From: Acidobacteriota bacterium
GTDB taxonomy: Bacteria; Acidobacteriota; Thermoanaerobaculia; Multivoradales; Multivoraceae
Assembly (NCBI GenBank): GCA_026707325.1
Contig: JAPOXA010000110.1
Location: 57,923 to 121,922, forward strand
Length of the DNA stretch: 64,000 nucleotides
Reading direction: 5' to 3'
In this document: piece by piece, positions 46,103 through 56,297 of the stretch
Layout: each line of letters starts with the position of its first letter
How positions within the stretch are numbered: position 1 is the stretch's first letter
Program-made: the position numbers and the translations under genes
Notes under the pieces: model-generated
The model's input: the letters and a program-made list of their open reading frames with translations, nothing else
Told to the model about the DNA's origin: nothing
Database searches by the model: none

Positions 46103-46780
46103 GTGGCGGAGCCTTGCCTGATCGAGCGCGTGAAAGAGAGGCCCAGGACTCCGGATCTGATGGCGATCAGTGCCCGGCGACTCTGCGGTGGCGCCGGCGG
46201 ACTGGAGTGTTGGGCCCGATCGCTCCCTTCCGGCACGGCGATTCAGTTGCGGGAAAAGGACCTCGAACGGGACGAGCTGATCCGCCTCGGCCGCACTCTG
46301 CGAAGCGCGTTCGACGGCGTCCTGATCGTGAACGGCGACCTCGAAGTCGCACTGGCTTGCGATGCCGATGGCGTTCACCTGCCATCCGACGCACCGTGGC
46401 GAGAGGTGGGGGCGTGCGTTCGCCAGCACGGTCTGCTGCTGGGAGTCTCCACGCACAGCCTGGAAGAACTCGAGACCGCGGCGAAAGCTGGCGCCCACTA
46501 CGCCCTCTTCGGCCCCGTCTTCGACTCTCCGGAGAAGCGCCGTTTCGGCCCGGCCCAGGGCCTCGAGCGACTTCGAATGGCTGCGGGCGCCGCCGTGCCG
46601 GTGCTCGCGGTCGGCGGCGTCGATGCCGGCAACGCGGCGGCGATCGCCCACGCCGGTGCGCACGGTGTGGCTGCAATCAGGGCCTTCGTCGACGCGCTCG
46701 CGGCCGTGGATCTCAAGACGGCGTGGATCGGAGCGGCTGGTACGATGCGGCGCCGTGAAGCCAGTGCCCCAGAAGGGTAG
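46103..46780 (+). CDS. Thiamine phosphate synthase/TenI-like TIM-barrel protein
   Basis: 'IQLREKDLERDELIRLGRTLR', 'DGVHLPSDAPWREV', 'GAHYALFGPVFDSPEKR', 'VPVLAVGGVDAGNAAAIAHAGAHGVAAIRAF'. Confidence 0.8.
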   Translation: MAEPCLIERVKERPRTPDLMAISARRLCGGAGGLECWARSLPSGTAIQLREKDLERDELIRLGRTLRSAFDGVLIVNGDLEVALACDADGVHLPSDAPWREVGACVRQHGLLLGVSTHSLEELETAAKAGAHYALFGPVFDSPEKRRFGPAQGLERLRMAAGAAVPVLAVGGVDAGNAAAIAHAGAHGVAAIRAFVDALAAVDLKTAWIGAAGTMRRREASAPEG

Positions 46781-46815
46781 CGATCCCACGCCCCGACCGC
46801 TCACGCAGGCGACCC

Positions 46816-47346
46816 ATGCGCGCTAGATTCCTCGTCGTTTCCGCTTTGATCGTGGCGCTGGATCAGTGGACCAAGCTCTGGATCGAACGCACCCTGGAGC
46901 CACACGGGCGACTGGAAGTCGTGCCGGGTTTCTTCGATCTGGTCCATGTCCAGAACACCGGCATCGCGTTCGGGCTGTTTCCGGCCGGGCGTGAGCTCGG
47001 CGGCACACTGGTGCTGACGGCTCTCGGATTCGTCGCGCTCGCCGTCGTTTCGGTCTACTTCCGGCGCACTTCCGAACGGGAACCGCTGCTGCTCCTTTCC
47101 CTCTCCCTGGTGCTCGGCGGCGCGGTCGGCAATCTGATCGACCGCATCCTGCTGCGAGCCGTTACCGACTTCCTGGACGTCTATGTCGGTGCGCATCACT
47201 GGCCGGCCTTCAACGTCGCCGACAGCGGCGTGACGGTCGGCATCGTGCTGATGCTGGTCCACAGCTTCGTTCCGTCGTTGGGAACCCGGGCTGGCGAGGC
47301 CACGGCGGGCCGGGGCGACCTGATCGGCGCCGGCACGTCGAAGTGA
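46816..47346 (+). CDS. lspA: Lipoprotein signal peptidase (signal peptidase II)
   Basis: 'FFDLVHVQNTGIAFGLFPAG', 'GGAVGNLIDRILLRAVTDFLDVYVGAHHWPAFNVADSGVTVGIVLM'. Confidence 0.94.
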   Translation: MRARFLVVSALIVALDQWTKLWIERTLEPHGRLEVVPGFFDLVHVQNTGIAFGLFPAGRELGGTLVLTALGFVALAVVSVYFRRTSEREPLLLLSLSLVLGGAVGNLIDRILLRAVTDFLDVYVGAHHWPAFNVADSGVTVGIVLMLVHSFVPSLGTRAGEATAGRGDLIGAGTSK

Positions 47347-48338
47347 GCTCGATCGAGGCGCCGGCCTCGGCCGCGGGCGAGCGCATCGACGTCTACCTTG
47401 CGCGGATCCTCGATCAGCCCCGCAATCGGGTACAGACGCTCCTCCGCCGCGGCCTCGTCACGGCTGGAGGCTCTCCGCTGAAGCCGTCCTACGTGCTGCG
47501 GGGGGGCGAGGAGATCGCCTACCGTCTACCGCCGCCCCCGTCGACTCGACCGCTCCCCGAGGCCGGACCCGTCGCGGTGATCCACGAGGACGAGAACCTG
47601 CTCGTCGTGGACAAGCCGGCGGGCCTGATCGTTCACCCCGGCAGCGGGGTGTCGGGAGGCACCCTGGTCAACAGGCTCCTCCACCACCGCCCCGGCATGG
47701 CCGGCGTCGGGTCCGTGGAACGGCCGGGCATCGTTCACCGCCTCGACGCGGGCACCAGCGGCGCCCTTGCCGTCGCGTGCAGCGATGCCGCGTATCGGCG
47801 GCTGAGCCGCGCCTTTGCCGAACGCGAAGTCGGCAAGGTCTATCTGGCCGTGATCTACGGTCGGCCCGAGCCGTCGCAGGGAGAGATCGCACTGCCGATC
47901 GGCCGCGACCCGGCGGTGCGCACGCGCATGGCGGTGGTGAGTGAGTCCAGGGGCGGCCGGCCGGCGGTCAGCCGCTACCGCCTGTTGGCCGGGGCAGCCG
48001 GCGTTTCCCTGCTGGAACTGGGAATCCTGACCGGCAGAACTCACCAGATCCGGGTTCACTGCAAGGCGATCGGACACCCTCTTGTCGGCGACCCGACCTA
48101 CGGCGAGGCCCGCTGGAGGAACCTCGATCCATCCATGCGCCGGCCGTTGCGCGAGTTCCCCCGACCGGCTCTCCATGCACTGCGGCTCACGCTGCCGGGT
48201 TTCGCCGGCGCACCCTCGCGCACCTTCACGGCCCAGGTGCCCGAGGACCTCCGGAGCCTGTGCAAGGCCTGTCGCCTGGATCGGGGGTTGCCGATCGACC
48301 GTCAGGAATCGCCCGCGCCCCCGGCAGCGCTCGAGTAA
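47343..48338 (+). CDS. RluD-type large subunit pseudouridine synthase
   Basis: 'ENLLVVDKPAGLIVHPGSG', 'PGIVHRLDAGTSGALAVACSDAAYRRLS', 'TGRTHQIRVHCKAIGHPLVGDPTYG'. Confidence 0.93.
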   Translation: MSSIEAPASAAGERIDVYLARILDQPRNRVQTLLRRGLVTAGGSPLKPSYVLRGGEEIAYRLPPPPSTRPLPEAGPVAVIHEDENLLVVDKPAGLIVHPGSGVSGGTLVNRLLHHRPGMAGVGSVERPGIVHRLDAGTSGALAVACSDAAYRRLSRAFAEREVGKVYLAVIYGRPEPSQGEIALPIGRDPAVRTRMAVVSESRGGRPAVSRYRLLAGAAGVSLLELGILTGRTHQIRVHCKAIGHPLVGDPTYGEARWRNLDPSMRRPLREFPRPALHALRLTLPGFAGAPSRTFTAQVPEDLRSLCKACRLDRGLPIDRQESPAPPAALE

Positions 48339-48769
48339 CTCCGGCCTGGCGTCGCACCGATCGCCAGCGTGCCGCTCATCTCGATCCGGCCGTTGCAAAT
48401 GCCCCCTTCGGCGATGGAGACGAGAGGAGCGGTCAGATCACCCTCGACCGAGCCCGAGGACAGCACTTCGATCTTCTCCGATGCCCGGATATCGCCCTTC
48501 ACATGGCCCGAAACCTGAACGCACTGGGCAACCACGTCGGCCTCGATCCGTCCTCGCCGTCCGAGCACGAAACGTCCCTTGAGCTCCACGTTCCCCGTCA
48601 GCGAGCCGTCGACCAGGACCTCGGCATCGCCCGCGATGCTGCCGTCGATGTGCGAACCAGGCGCCACGTAGGTGCGCGCCGGCGCCGCCGAGGGCGACCT
48701 CACCTCGCCGGGAGGCGTCAGCGCGGCTTCCGCCGCCGTCTCTTCGAGATCCTTCTTGAAGAACGCCAT
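48302..48769 (-). CDS. Bactofilin (polymer-forming cytoskeletal) family protein
   Basis: 'SHIDGSIAGDAEVLVDGSLTGNVELKGRFVLGRRGRIEADVVAQCVQVSGHVKGDIRASEKIEVLSSGSVEGDLTAPLVSIAEGGICNGRIEM'. Confidence 0.92.
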   Translation of the reverse strand: MAFFKKDLEETAAEAALTPPGEVRSPSAAPARTYVAPGSHIDGSIAGDAEVLVDGSLTGNVELKGRFVLGRRGRIEADVVAQCVQVSGHVKGDIRASEKIEVLSSGSVEGDLTAPLVSIAEGGICNGRIEMSGTLAIGATPGRSYSSAAGGAGDS

Positions 48770-48835
48770 CTGCTCTTTGTCACCTTCCTGTCTCTTGGTT
48801 TCCTGTTGGCCGGGTCACACCCCGGCTGAGGCATC

Positions 48836-48911
48836 TGGAGCGGGCAACGGGACTCGAACCCGCGACATCCAGCTTGGGAAGCTGGCACTCTGCCAACTGA
48901 GTTATGCCCGC
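48836..48911 (-). tRNA. tRNA-Gly (anticodon CCC), CCA encoded
   Basis: Minus strand GCGGGCATAACTCAGTTGGCAGAGTGCCAGCTTCCCAAGCTGGATGTCGCGGGTTCGAGTCCCGTTGCCCGCTCCA. Confidence 0.95.
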
Positions 48912-49028
48912 AGGCACTCGGTCGGCGTTCAAGGTAACCCAGCCCTCGCGGACGGTCAAGCACCCCGGCCGGGCCCAGGAGAAAGACGCTATGATGCGCA
49001 ACCGTTACGCCCCTAGTCCTCCCGCTTG

Positions 49029-49289
49029 ATGGCCCATAGTTCCCAGCCCCTCTACTTCTTCCCGGAGCGGGACGTGACCGTCGAGGAACTCGAAAAGATG
49101 CTCCATGGCGGCAGCCGCGAGGATCGCTGCACCGCGATCTCCTGCATGCTGCGCTACGCGCAGTGGGAGGACATCTGGGACTACGTTTCCCGGGATGATG
49201 TGCGGGAACTCTTCGACGACCTGGATCTTCCCGAGAGCCTGCGCGCCGCGTGGGCCCGCATGCTGAAGATCGAGTCGGTCGCCACCTGA
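49029..49289 (+). CDS. Small uncharacterised acidic, helical protein (86 aa)
   Basis: MAHSSQPLYFFPERDVTVEELEKMLHGGSREDRCTAISCMLRYAQWEDIWDYVSRDDVRELFDDLDLPESLRAAWARMLKIESVAT; plausible composition, fills an otherwise empty gap. Confidence 0.6.
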   Translation: MAHSSQPLYFFPERDVTVEELEKMLHGGSREDRCTAISCMLRYAQWEDIWDYVSRDDVRELFDDLDLPESLRAAWARMLKIESVAT

Positions 49290-49321
49290 GCCGCGGCCCG
49301 GGCCGGAGCGGGCGTCGGGCC

Positions 49322-50326
49322 CTATCGGCGATCGCCCATCACCAGACCGCCCAGACCGCCGAGTACAGAGCCCTCGCCCTTGCGAGTCCCGCCGGTCTGG
49401 GGTGCCGCGGCGTAGACCCGGCTCGCCAGCCGGCTGAACGGAAGCGACTGGATCCACACTTTTCCGGGTCCGGTCAGGGTGGCGAAGAACAGTCCTTCGC
49501 CGCCGAACAGCGCGGTCTTGATCCCGGGCACCGTCTGGATGTCGTAGTCGACGTGGCGTTCGAAGGCGACCAGGCAGCCGGTGTCCAGCCGAAGCGTCTC
49601 GCCGGCGCCGAGATCGCGCTCGACCACCGTGCCGCCGGCGTGGACGAACGCGAGGCCGTCGCCTTCGAGCTTCTGCAGGATGAAGCCCTCGCCGCCGAAC
49701 AGACCGGCCCCGAACTTCCGCTGAAACGCGATGCCCACCGAGACGCCCTTGGCGGCACAGAGGAAGGCGTCCTTCTGGCAGAGGATCGTGTTGCCATGGG
49801 CCGGAAGGTCCAGGGGAATGATGCGCCCCGGATAGGGCGAGGCGAAGGCGACGTTCCGGCGGGCGCCGGCGCCGTTTCCGAACACCGTCATGAACAGGGA
49901 CTCCCCCGTCAGGACCCGCTTGCCGGCGGAAAGGAGCTTGTCTATGAAGCCTCCGCCGCCACGCTCCGAACCGTCGCCGAAGATCGTGTTCATCTCGATG
50001 CCGGGATCCATGTACATGAAGGATCCCGCTTCCGCGATGCAGGCTTCGCCCGGGTCGAGCGTGATCTCGACGAACTGCATCTCCTCGCCGACGATCACGA
50101 AGTCGATCTCGTCGGCTACGCCGCCCGGCGGCCTGGGAATCGGCGTGCCGAAAGCGGCGGCGAACCGGGGTTCGCTGACGACCGGCGCCCAGTTGCCCAT
50201 GCCGTCCCGGTAGACGTGAGCGCCGCGGGCGATGGAGCCGGAACGGATCCGCTCCTCAATCTCCTCCGCCCTGTATGGCCCTTCCTGCTTGCCGTCGATG
50301 GCGACGTACCAGATCTGATCGCTCAT
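49322..50326 (-). CDS. GYF_2-like domain fused to AIM24/TIGR00266-family protein
   Basis: N-term '[45 protein letters not shown]'; AIM24-like '[67 protein letters not shown]'. Confidence 0.85.
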   Translation of the reverse strand: MSDQIWYVAIDGKQEGPYRAEEIEERIRSGSIARGAHVYRDGMGNWAPVVSEPRFAAAFGTPIPRPPGGVADEIDFVIVGEEMQFVEITLDPGEACIAEAGSFMYMDPGIEMNTIFGDGSERGGGGFIDKLLSAGKRVLTGESLFMTVFGNGAGARRNVAFASPYPGRIIPLDLPAHGNTILCQKDAFLCAAKGVSVGIAFQRKFGAGLFGGEGFILQKLEGDGLAFVHAGGTVVERDLGAGETLRLDTGCLVAFERHVDYDIQTVPGIKTALFGGEGLFFATLTGPGKVWIQSLPFSRLASRVYAAAPQTGGTRKGEGSVLGGLGGLVMGDRR

Positions 50327-50359
50327 GCTCTGAAGTACTCCGGTTCCCCGCCCCGGGTT

Positions 50360-51202
50360 TCAATCCCCGGGCGGCGGATCGTAGCCCGGAATCCGCACCT
50401 CGAAGACCCAGGGCCAGTACTTCCCGGTCAGCAGGAAGGTTCCGGTGTCGGGCCGGTAGGCGATGCCGTTGAGGACGTCCGCCTCCTCCGCCTCCTCCGC
50501 CGTCAGCAGGCCAGACGCGTCCACGACCGCCACCACCGAGCCGGCTTCCACGTCGATGACGGCGATCTCGTCGCTGCCGAACAGGTTCGCGAAGAGCCGA
50601 TCGTCGACCAGTTCGAGCTCGTTGACGTCATCCAGCGGCATGCCGTTTCTCGTGACACGCAGTCGCCGCCGCACCTCGAGGGTCTCGGGATCGCGAAACG
50701 TGAGCACCGGCGTGCCGTCGCTCATGATCAGCTCCGACCCGTCGTAGGCGAGCCCCCAGCCTTCCCCGGTGAAGCGCATCCTGCCCAGTTCGGCGAACGG
50801 CTCGAGGGTCCAGACCAGGGCCATGCCTCGCCGCCAGGTCAACTGGATCAGCCGCTCCTCCGCGCCCGGGACGAGGGCGATGCCCTCGCCGAACAGGTCC
50901 CGGTCGAGATCGACCCGGTCCAGTTCCGAACCGTCATCCCAGCGCCACGAGCGCAGGCTCGAGGCCCCATAGGAACCGGTGCTTTCGTAGATCACGCCGT
51001 CGCGCCACAGGAGGCCCTGCGTGTAGGCCGCGGTGTCGTGTGCGCGCCGGTCAAGGACTTCGATCAGCCAGCGTTCCGGTTCAGGCGGCCGCTGGCCGGC
51101 CCCATCGTTCGGCGATGAACCGCTCGATCCGGCCGGCGCGCACGCCGGCACAAGAAGCACGGCGAGGCTCAACAGTCCGAGGGCCGGGAGAGTCTTGTGC
51201 AT
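50360..51202 (-). CDS. Glutaminyl-peptide cyclotransferase (beta-propeller type), lipoprotein
   Basis: 'HDTAAYTQGLLWRDGVIYESTGSYGASSLR...GEGWGLAYDGSELIMSDGTPVLTFRDPETLEV...LNGIAYRPDTGTFLLTGKYWPWVFEV'. Confidence 0.88.
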   Translation of the reverse strand: MHKTLPALGLLSLAVLLVPACAPAGSSGSSPNDGAGQRPPEPERWLIEVLDRRAHDTAAYTQGLLWRDGVIYESTGSYGASSLRSWRWDDGSELDRVDLDRDLFGEGIALVPGAEERLIQLTWRRGMALVWTLEPFAELGRMRFTGEGWGLAYDGSELIMSDGTPVLTFRDPETLEVRRRLRVTRNGMPLDDVNELELVDDRLFANLFGSDEIAVIDVEAGSVVAVVDASGLLTAEEAEEADVLNGIAYRPDTGTFLLTGKYWPWVFEVRIPGYDPPPGD

Positions 51203-51282
51203 GTGCCGACGGCCACGCTAGCAGCCCGTGGCGCCGGGCCGCCCTTGACGGTTCCGGCGGCGGTTGGAAGAGTGTCGCCGCC

Positions 51283-52872
51283 ATGACGTCTCCCGTCCTG
51301 CGAAGGGTCAGTCTTCTCGCCAGTGGCGCGCTCCTCGCCGCGGCCTGGTTCGCCTTTGCCCAGCCGGCGGCTGACCAGTCGTTTTCGAGTCCACGGAAGA
51401 CGATGCGTGTCTTCCTGGAGGCCTTCGCGACCGAGGACGGCCGCCCGGATCTGGAGACCGCGGCCGGCTGCCTCGATCTGGCGGATCTGCCGTTCCCGGT
51501 GCGGGCGCGGCAGGGAAGGAACCTGGCCAGTGAACTGAAGCACGTGATCGACCGGCTCGAGTTCGTGGACCTCGCGGCCATTCCCGGCGACGGCGACCTG
51601 GACAGGTGGGTGTTCAACGACGACCTGTCCGCACCGGTCGTGCTGGCGCCGGACGAGAACGGAAACTGGCTGTTCACGCGCGAGACGGTGGCGTCCATCC
51701 CGACTCTGTACCAGGAACTGCGGGACCGGTCGGTAGTCGAAGGGGTCGAGGAAGCACCGGTAACAGCGGCGACCTGGCTCCGGGATCGTGTTCCGTCCTA
51801 TCTGCGGACCGGAGGCTTCGTCCTCCACCCCTGGCAGTGGCTGGCGCTGCCGATCCTCGTTCTGCTCGGCCTGCTGATCGACCGGATCGTCGTCTGGATC
51901 GCGTACGGATTGTTCGCCGGACCGCTGAACAGGCGCTACGCATCCCTCGACCTCAGGGGTGCGCGTCGCGTCCTGCGCCCGACCGGACTGCTGGTCATGG
52001 CCGGAGTGTGGTGGCTGGGACTTCAGTGGCTGGGCTTGCCGCCCCGGGTCCATGCCTGGCTCGACGTGATCGTTCTCGTGCTGTTCCTGCTGGCGCTCGG
52101 CCGTGTGGCCTTCGCCCAGATCGACCTGCTCGGAACGGCGCTGCGAGCGCGGGCCGCCCGGGCCGAGAACCGGTTCCAGGACCAGTTGGTCCCGTTCGTC
52201 ACGAAGACGCTGAAGGTGGCGGTCGCCGTCTTCGGCATCGTCTTCCTGCTCGCCCAGCAGGGCCGGGACGTGACGGCACTGCTCGCCGGCCTGGGACTGA
52301 GTGGTCTGGCGGTGGCCCTGGCGGCGCAGGATCTCCTCAAGAACCTGTTCGGTTCGGTCACCGTCCTGCTCGACCGCCCGTTTCGCATCGGCGACTGGGT
52401 CAAGGTCGGCGACGTCGAAGGCGTGGTCGAGGAGATCGGCTTTCGCAGCACCCGCGTCCGGACGTTCTACGCTTCCCTGATCACCCTCCCCAACGCCAGG
52501 TTGATCGACGCCTCGGTCGACAACTACGGTGCCCGGGCGTTCCGTCGCTGGAGCACCCGCATCAGCATCACGTACGACACGCCGCCGGAGTCCGTCGACG
52601 CCTTCTGCGAGGGGCTTCGGCAGATCGTCCGCGCCAACGAGTCGATGCGGCAGGACGCCTTCGAGATTCACCTGAACGAGTTCGGCACCGATGGCCTGGA
52701 GATCATGCTCTACGTCTTCTTCCTGGCCCCGGACTGGAGTACGGAGTTGCGGCTCCGCCACGACCTTGCTCTGGACATCCTGAGACTCGCCGACCGGCTC
52801 GGAGTGCGCATCGCCTTCCCCACGCGGACGATTCAGCTGGAGGCCCCGGCGGACGACGATCCGTCCGACTGA
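51283..52872 (+). CDS. MscS-family mechanosensitive channel
   Basis: 'LAGLGLSGLAVALAAQDLLKNLFGSVTVLLDRPFRIGDWVKVGDVEGVVEEIGFRSTRVRTFYASLITLPNARLIDASVDNYG'. Confidence 0.93.
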   Translation: MTSPVLRRVSLLASGALLAAAWFAFAQPAADQSFSSPRKTMRVFLEAFATEDGRPDLETAAGCLDLADLPFPVRARQGRNLASELKHVIDRLEFVDLAAIPGDGDLDRWVFNDDLSAPVVLAPDENGNWLFTRETVASIPTLYQELRDRSVVEGVEEAPVTAATWLRDRVPSYLRTGGFVLHPWQWLALPILVLLGLLIDRIVVWIAYGLFAGPLNRRYASLDLRGARRVLRPTGLLVMAGVWWLGLQWLGLPPRVHAWLDVIVLVLFLLALGRVAFAQIDLLGTALRARAARAENRFQDQLVPFVTKTLKVAVAVFGIVFLLAQQGRDVTALLAGLGLSGLAVALAAQDLLKNLFGSVTVLLDRPFRIGDWVKVGDVEGVVEEIGFRSTRVRTFYASLITLPNARLIDASVDNYGARAFRRWSTRISITYDTPPESVDAFCEGLRQIVRANESMRQDAFEIHLNEFGTDGLEIMLYVFFLAPDWSTELRLRHDLALDILRLADRLGVRIAFPTRTIQLEAPADDDPSD

Positions 52873-55800
52873 CCGCCCGGAAGGACGATGCGAACCGCGA
52901 GTCCACCGCCCGGCCTGGCGACGGCGGTGATCGACCCGCCGTGCTCCTCGACGATGCGCCGGGCGATCGGAAGCCCCAGGCCGGTACCTCCGCTGGAGGT
53001 CGAGAAGTAGGGCTCGAAGATCCGTTCCAGGTCGCCGTCCGACACGCCGGGCCCCCGATCCGAGACGGTCAGGGCGACTGTGCCGTCCGGACCACAGGGC
53101 TCGACTCTCACGAGCACTTCTCCATCCCTGCTGCTGGCCCGAAGGGCATTCTCGATCAGGTTGCGCAGCGCCCTCTGCACCAGACGCCGATCGAACGCGA
53201 GTACGGCAACCGCGGCTCCGGGCTCCGACTCGAAGCGGACCGCCACCGCCCCATGCGCCGTGCTTCCGTAGCCGTCGACGACCTCCCGCACCGTTTCCGC
53301 CAGATCGTCCGGGGCCGGCCGGGCGAGCGGAATCCTGCTGTAGGTCGAGAACTCGCCCGCGGTCTGCGCAAGCTCTTCGACCTGCGCCAGGATGTTCCCG
53401 GTACAGCGATCGAAGACCTCCTCCAGGCGGTCCGGCGCATCCCGCCACACCTGTCGCAGGTGTTCGGTCGAGAGCCGGATCGGCGTCAGCGGGTTCTTCA
53501 CTTCGTGCGCGATCAACCGCGCCATCTCCGCCCAGGCCTCGAGTCGCTGGGCGCGGACCAGTTCGGCTCGCGTCGATGCGATGCGAGCCGCCATGCCGTC
53601 GATCGCCTCAGCAAGCGTCCTGAGCTCCGTTTCCCGCGGTGCGAAGCCCAGCGAGGCGGCACCGCCGGCAATGCGGTCGGCGCCGTCCATCATTCGCACC
53701 AGCGGACGCGTGAATCCCCGCGCGAGCCGCGCGCCGACGGTGACCAACAACAACACGAGGGCGGTCGTGACGACCAGGGCCTGCCGCCTGAGAGCGGCCA
53801 GTTCACCTGTGGCCGCCTCCTGTTGCGCCAACAGCGGCACGGATACGAACAGACCCGATTCTCCCGGGCGCACTTCTCCCAGCGACACGGGCGTGTACAA
53901 CTCCAGGTACGACGTGCCCTGCCGCGTGGTCTGCACCCGAGCTGCCGTCGGATGGCCAAGCAGCGCCAACCTGCTGTAGACGTTTCCCGGAATCCGTTCC
54001 GGCATGAGGCCGGCGGTGAAGAGGTCCGGCTTGCTGGACGCGTAGACACTGCCGCGCCAGTACAGGTTCACTTCGTGGCCCACGACTTCAGCCAGCCAGG
54101 ACAGGAGCTCATCGTCCAACTGGGCGTCGATCGAGAAGCCGGCCTCCAGACCGAGGAGAAAGTCCGTCAGGACGTACTCGAGCGACACGAGAGCGGTACG
54201 GCCCGCCGCCTCCTGCTCCGCCTGAACTCGCGCGGCCAGGTTCCGGACGAGCAGTCCGTTGAGCAGCGTCAACGGTACGATGGCGATCAGGGCCAGCACC
54301 GCGGTGAGCCGAACCGAGTAGCGGCGGATATCCGGTAGCAGGCGTCTCCGCAGCTTCGCCGTGGGCAGGCTGATCAGAAGTACGGCCAAGGCCACGACCG
54401 AGACCGCCAGCACCAGCCGCGTTGCCACCGTGGCGATCCGCCAAAGGCGCTCCGCCACTGCCTCCTCCGGAAGCAGCGCGACGATCCAGAGGCCCGGAAC
54501 GTCCGTGGGGCTGAACCAGGCCAGGGCCGGTCCCGCAGGTGTCTCGACGTTCAGGATCCGGCGCGGATCCACGGCCTCGGAGGGCGGCGGCAGGAGCCAG
54601 TCTTCCTGCCACCGGGAGACCAGAGGACGGCCCGCGCCGTCGACGTAAGCGATTTCCGCGTTCGCCGACGGAGCCGGGCCGCTCGGACTTCGGTCCGGGC
54701 CGCCGCGGAGGAGACGCACCTGAAGTTCGGCGCCTGCTCCCGACGTGACGCGGCTCCAGACGTCGGCTTTCGGCAACGCCGCCGTCCAGAAGCGAACCGT
54801 AACCCGGTCCTGCCCCGCGGAGCCCACCGACAACTCGTCCGAGGCGCTTCGCTGCCGCTGCCAGATCGGCAGATCCCCTGATGGCCAGCGCGCGCTGGCG
54901 GCGTCGAGAGTCCCCGTCTCCGGATCGACCGGCAGACCGTAGGAAAAGGTCGAAACGCCGCTCTCCCGGATCACGGCGAGCGCGGAGACCATTCCGGACG
55001 CCGCCAGGGGTGACCGGCTCCAGAGTTCCAGGGCCAGATCCTGGTGATCGTCGACTTCGCGTGGATCCCCCAGGGCCAGCATCCGCAGGTCGGTCGCCGC
55101 CAGGAAGGCGCTCGTTCTCTGCGCCAGTGCCGCGACTTCCCCTGGCTGCGGGGCATCGAGACCCTCCTGAACGCTCTCGGTGAGCAGTGCGCGCAGTGCC
55201 GGGCGGTGGGTAGCGTCAGCGAGCACGCCGACCCCCCCAGCCGCCGCGGCCGCGGTCATCAGAACATGCAGCCAGTCCCGGCCCTCCGACCAGCCGAGCG
55301 TCCAGAACGACGCTGCCGCAAGGATCAGCCAGGCCGCCAGCAACACCGCCCAGTCACCGATCGGACCTCCGAAGGAACTTCCCGGATCCGGTGGCGCTCC
55401 GGTGGCTTCGGCCACCCATATCCGCCACCGGAAGAGACCGTAGCCCGTTGCCGCCACGATTCCGGTCAAGCCGAGAGTCGCGGCCGCGGATCGAGGCTTC
55501 GCGGGCGCCCGGGCGCTCCAGCGCCGGAACAGCCAGACCATCGACAGGCCGACTCCGAGAGCGAAGGCGACCACGGCGAACGAGGTTCCGACGGACGAAG
55601 ACTGCCCGGCCGCGGGCTCGAATCGGAGCCGGAGCCACGGTCCGGGAACGCCATCGGGCGGGCCCAGCTCGCGAATGCCGAGTGCCTCGAGAGCGGGCGT
55701 CAGGGGTTCCGCCGAATGATCCCGAACCGACCACCTGACGTCGTGGCGCCTGAGTCCGAAGGGCGTAGGAAACGGTAGCGAGTCGGTCGGGTAGCTGTTG

Positions 55801-56297
55801 CCGACGATCAACCGCCAGCCGCCCTCCCCCGTGCTCATGTCGACGGCTGCATGGAGCGAGACCGCCGTGAAGCCGGCGGTCTGGCTGACGCCTCCAGGTA
55901 GCAGACGATCCAGGGGCAGATCGTGCCGAAGGCCAGGACCGCCCCAGGCTTGCGCCAGATCGTCGGGATCGACCAGAACCAGGGTGCGTCCTCCCGTGCG
56001 GCTGGCCCGGTCCAACTCCTCGAACACGCTCTGTCTGGCCTCCACCGAGCCGAGGGGCAGATCGACAGTGCCGCGGACTCTCTCGGCCGCGCGTTCGGCA
56101 TCCGCCAGCAGATCGAGCAGCAGGTCCCGGTAGGCGGATTCCATGGCGGCCGTCTGGGCGCGCGTCGGCAGCGGGGCCCCGTCGCTGCTCCGTGGCCAGC
56201 GATCGACCGCGAACAGGACGGCGGCCAGAGCGAACAGCCCGAAGATGATGCGAAGCTCGGCCGTACCCCCGCCGCGGCGGCCCACCGAGGCAGTCAC
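52833..56297 (-). CDS. Large membrane sensor histidine kinase (NtrY-like: multi-TM, HAMP-like, HisKA, HATPase)
   Basis: H-box 'EAWAEMARLIAHEVKNPLTPIRLSTEHLRQVW', N/G boxes 'LRNLIENALRAS', 'VSDRGPGVSDGDLERIFEPYFSTSSGGTGLGLPIARRIVEEHGGSITA'. Confidence 0.92.
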   Translation of the reverse strand: MTASVGRRGGGTAELRIIFGLFALAAVLFAVDRWPRSSDGAPLPTRAQTAAMESAYRDLLLDLLADAERAAERVRGTVDLPLGSVEARQSVFEELDRASRTGGRTLVLVDPDDLAQAWGGPGLRHDLPLDRLLPGGVSQTAGFTAVSLHAAVDMSTGEGGWRLIVGNSYPTDSLPFPTPFGLRRHDVRWSVRDHSAEPLTPALEALGIRELGPPDGVPGPWLRLRFEPAAGQSSSVGTSFAVVAFALGVGLSMVWLFRRWSARAPAKPRSAAATLGLTGIVAATGYGLFRWRIWVAEATGAPPDPGSSFGGPIGDWAVLLAAWLILAAASFWTLGWSEGRDWLHVLMTAAAAAGGVGVLADATHRPALRALLTESVQEGLDAPQPGEVAALAQRTSAFLAATDLRMLALGDPREVDDHQDLALELWSRSPLAASGMVSALAVIRESGVSTFSYGLPVDPETGTLDAASARWPSGDLPIWQRQRSASDELSVGSAGQDRVTVRFWTAALPKADVWSRVTSGAGAELQVRLLRGGPDRSPSGPAPSANAEIAYVDGAGRPLVSRWQEDWLLPPPSEAVDPRRILNVETPAGPALAWFSPTDVPGLWIVALLPEEAVAERLWRIATVATRLVLAVSVVALAVLLISLPTAKLRRRLLPDIRRYSVRLTAVLALIAIVPLTLLNGLLVRNLAARVQAEQEAAGRTALVSLEYVLTDFLLGLEAGFSIDAQLDDELLSWLAEVVGHEVNLYWRGSVYASSKPDLFTAGLMPERIPGNVYSRLALLGHPTAARVQTTRQGTSYLELYTPVSLGEVRPGESGLFVSVPLLAQQEAATGELAALRRQALVVTTALVLLLVTVGARLARGFTRPLVRMMDGADRIAGGAASLGFAPRETELRTLAEAIDGMAARIASTRAELVRAQRLEAWAEMARLIAHEVKNPLTPIRLSTEHLRQVWRDAPDRLEEVFDRCTGNILAQVEELAQTAGEFSTYSRIPLARPAPDDLAETVREVVDGYGSTAHGAVAVRFESEPGAAVAVLAFDRRLVQRALRNLIENALRASSRDGEVLVRVEPCGPDGTVALTVSDRGPGVSDGDLERIFEPYFSTSSGGTGLGLPIARRIVEEHGGSITAVARPGGGLAVRIVLPGGQSDGSSSAGASS

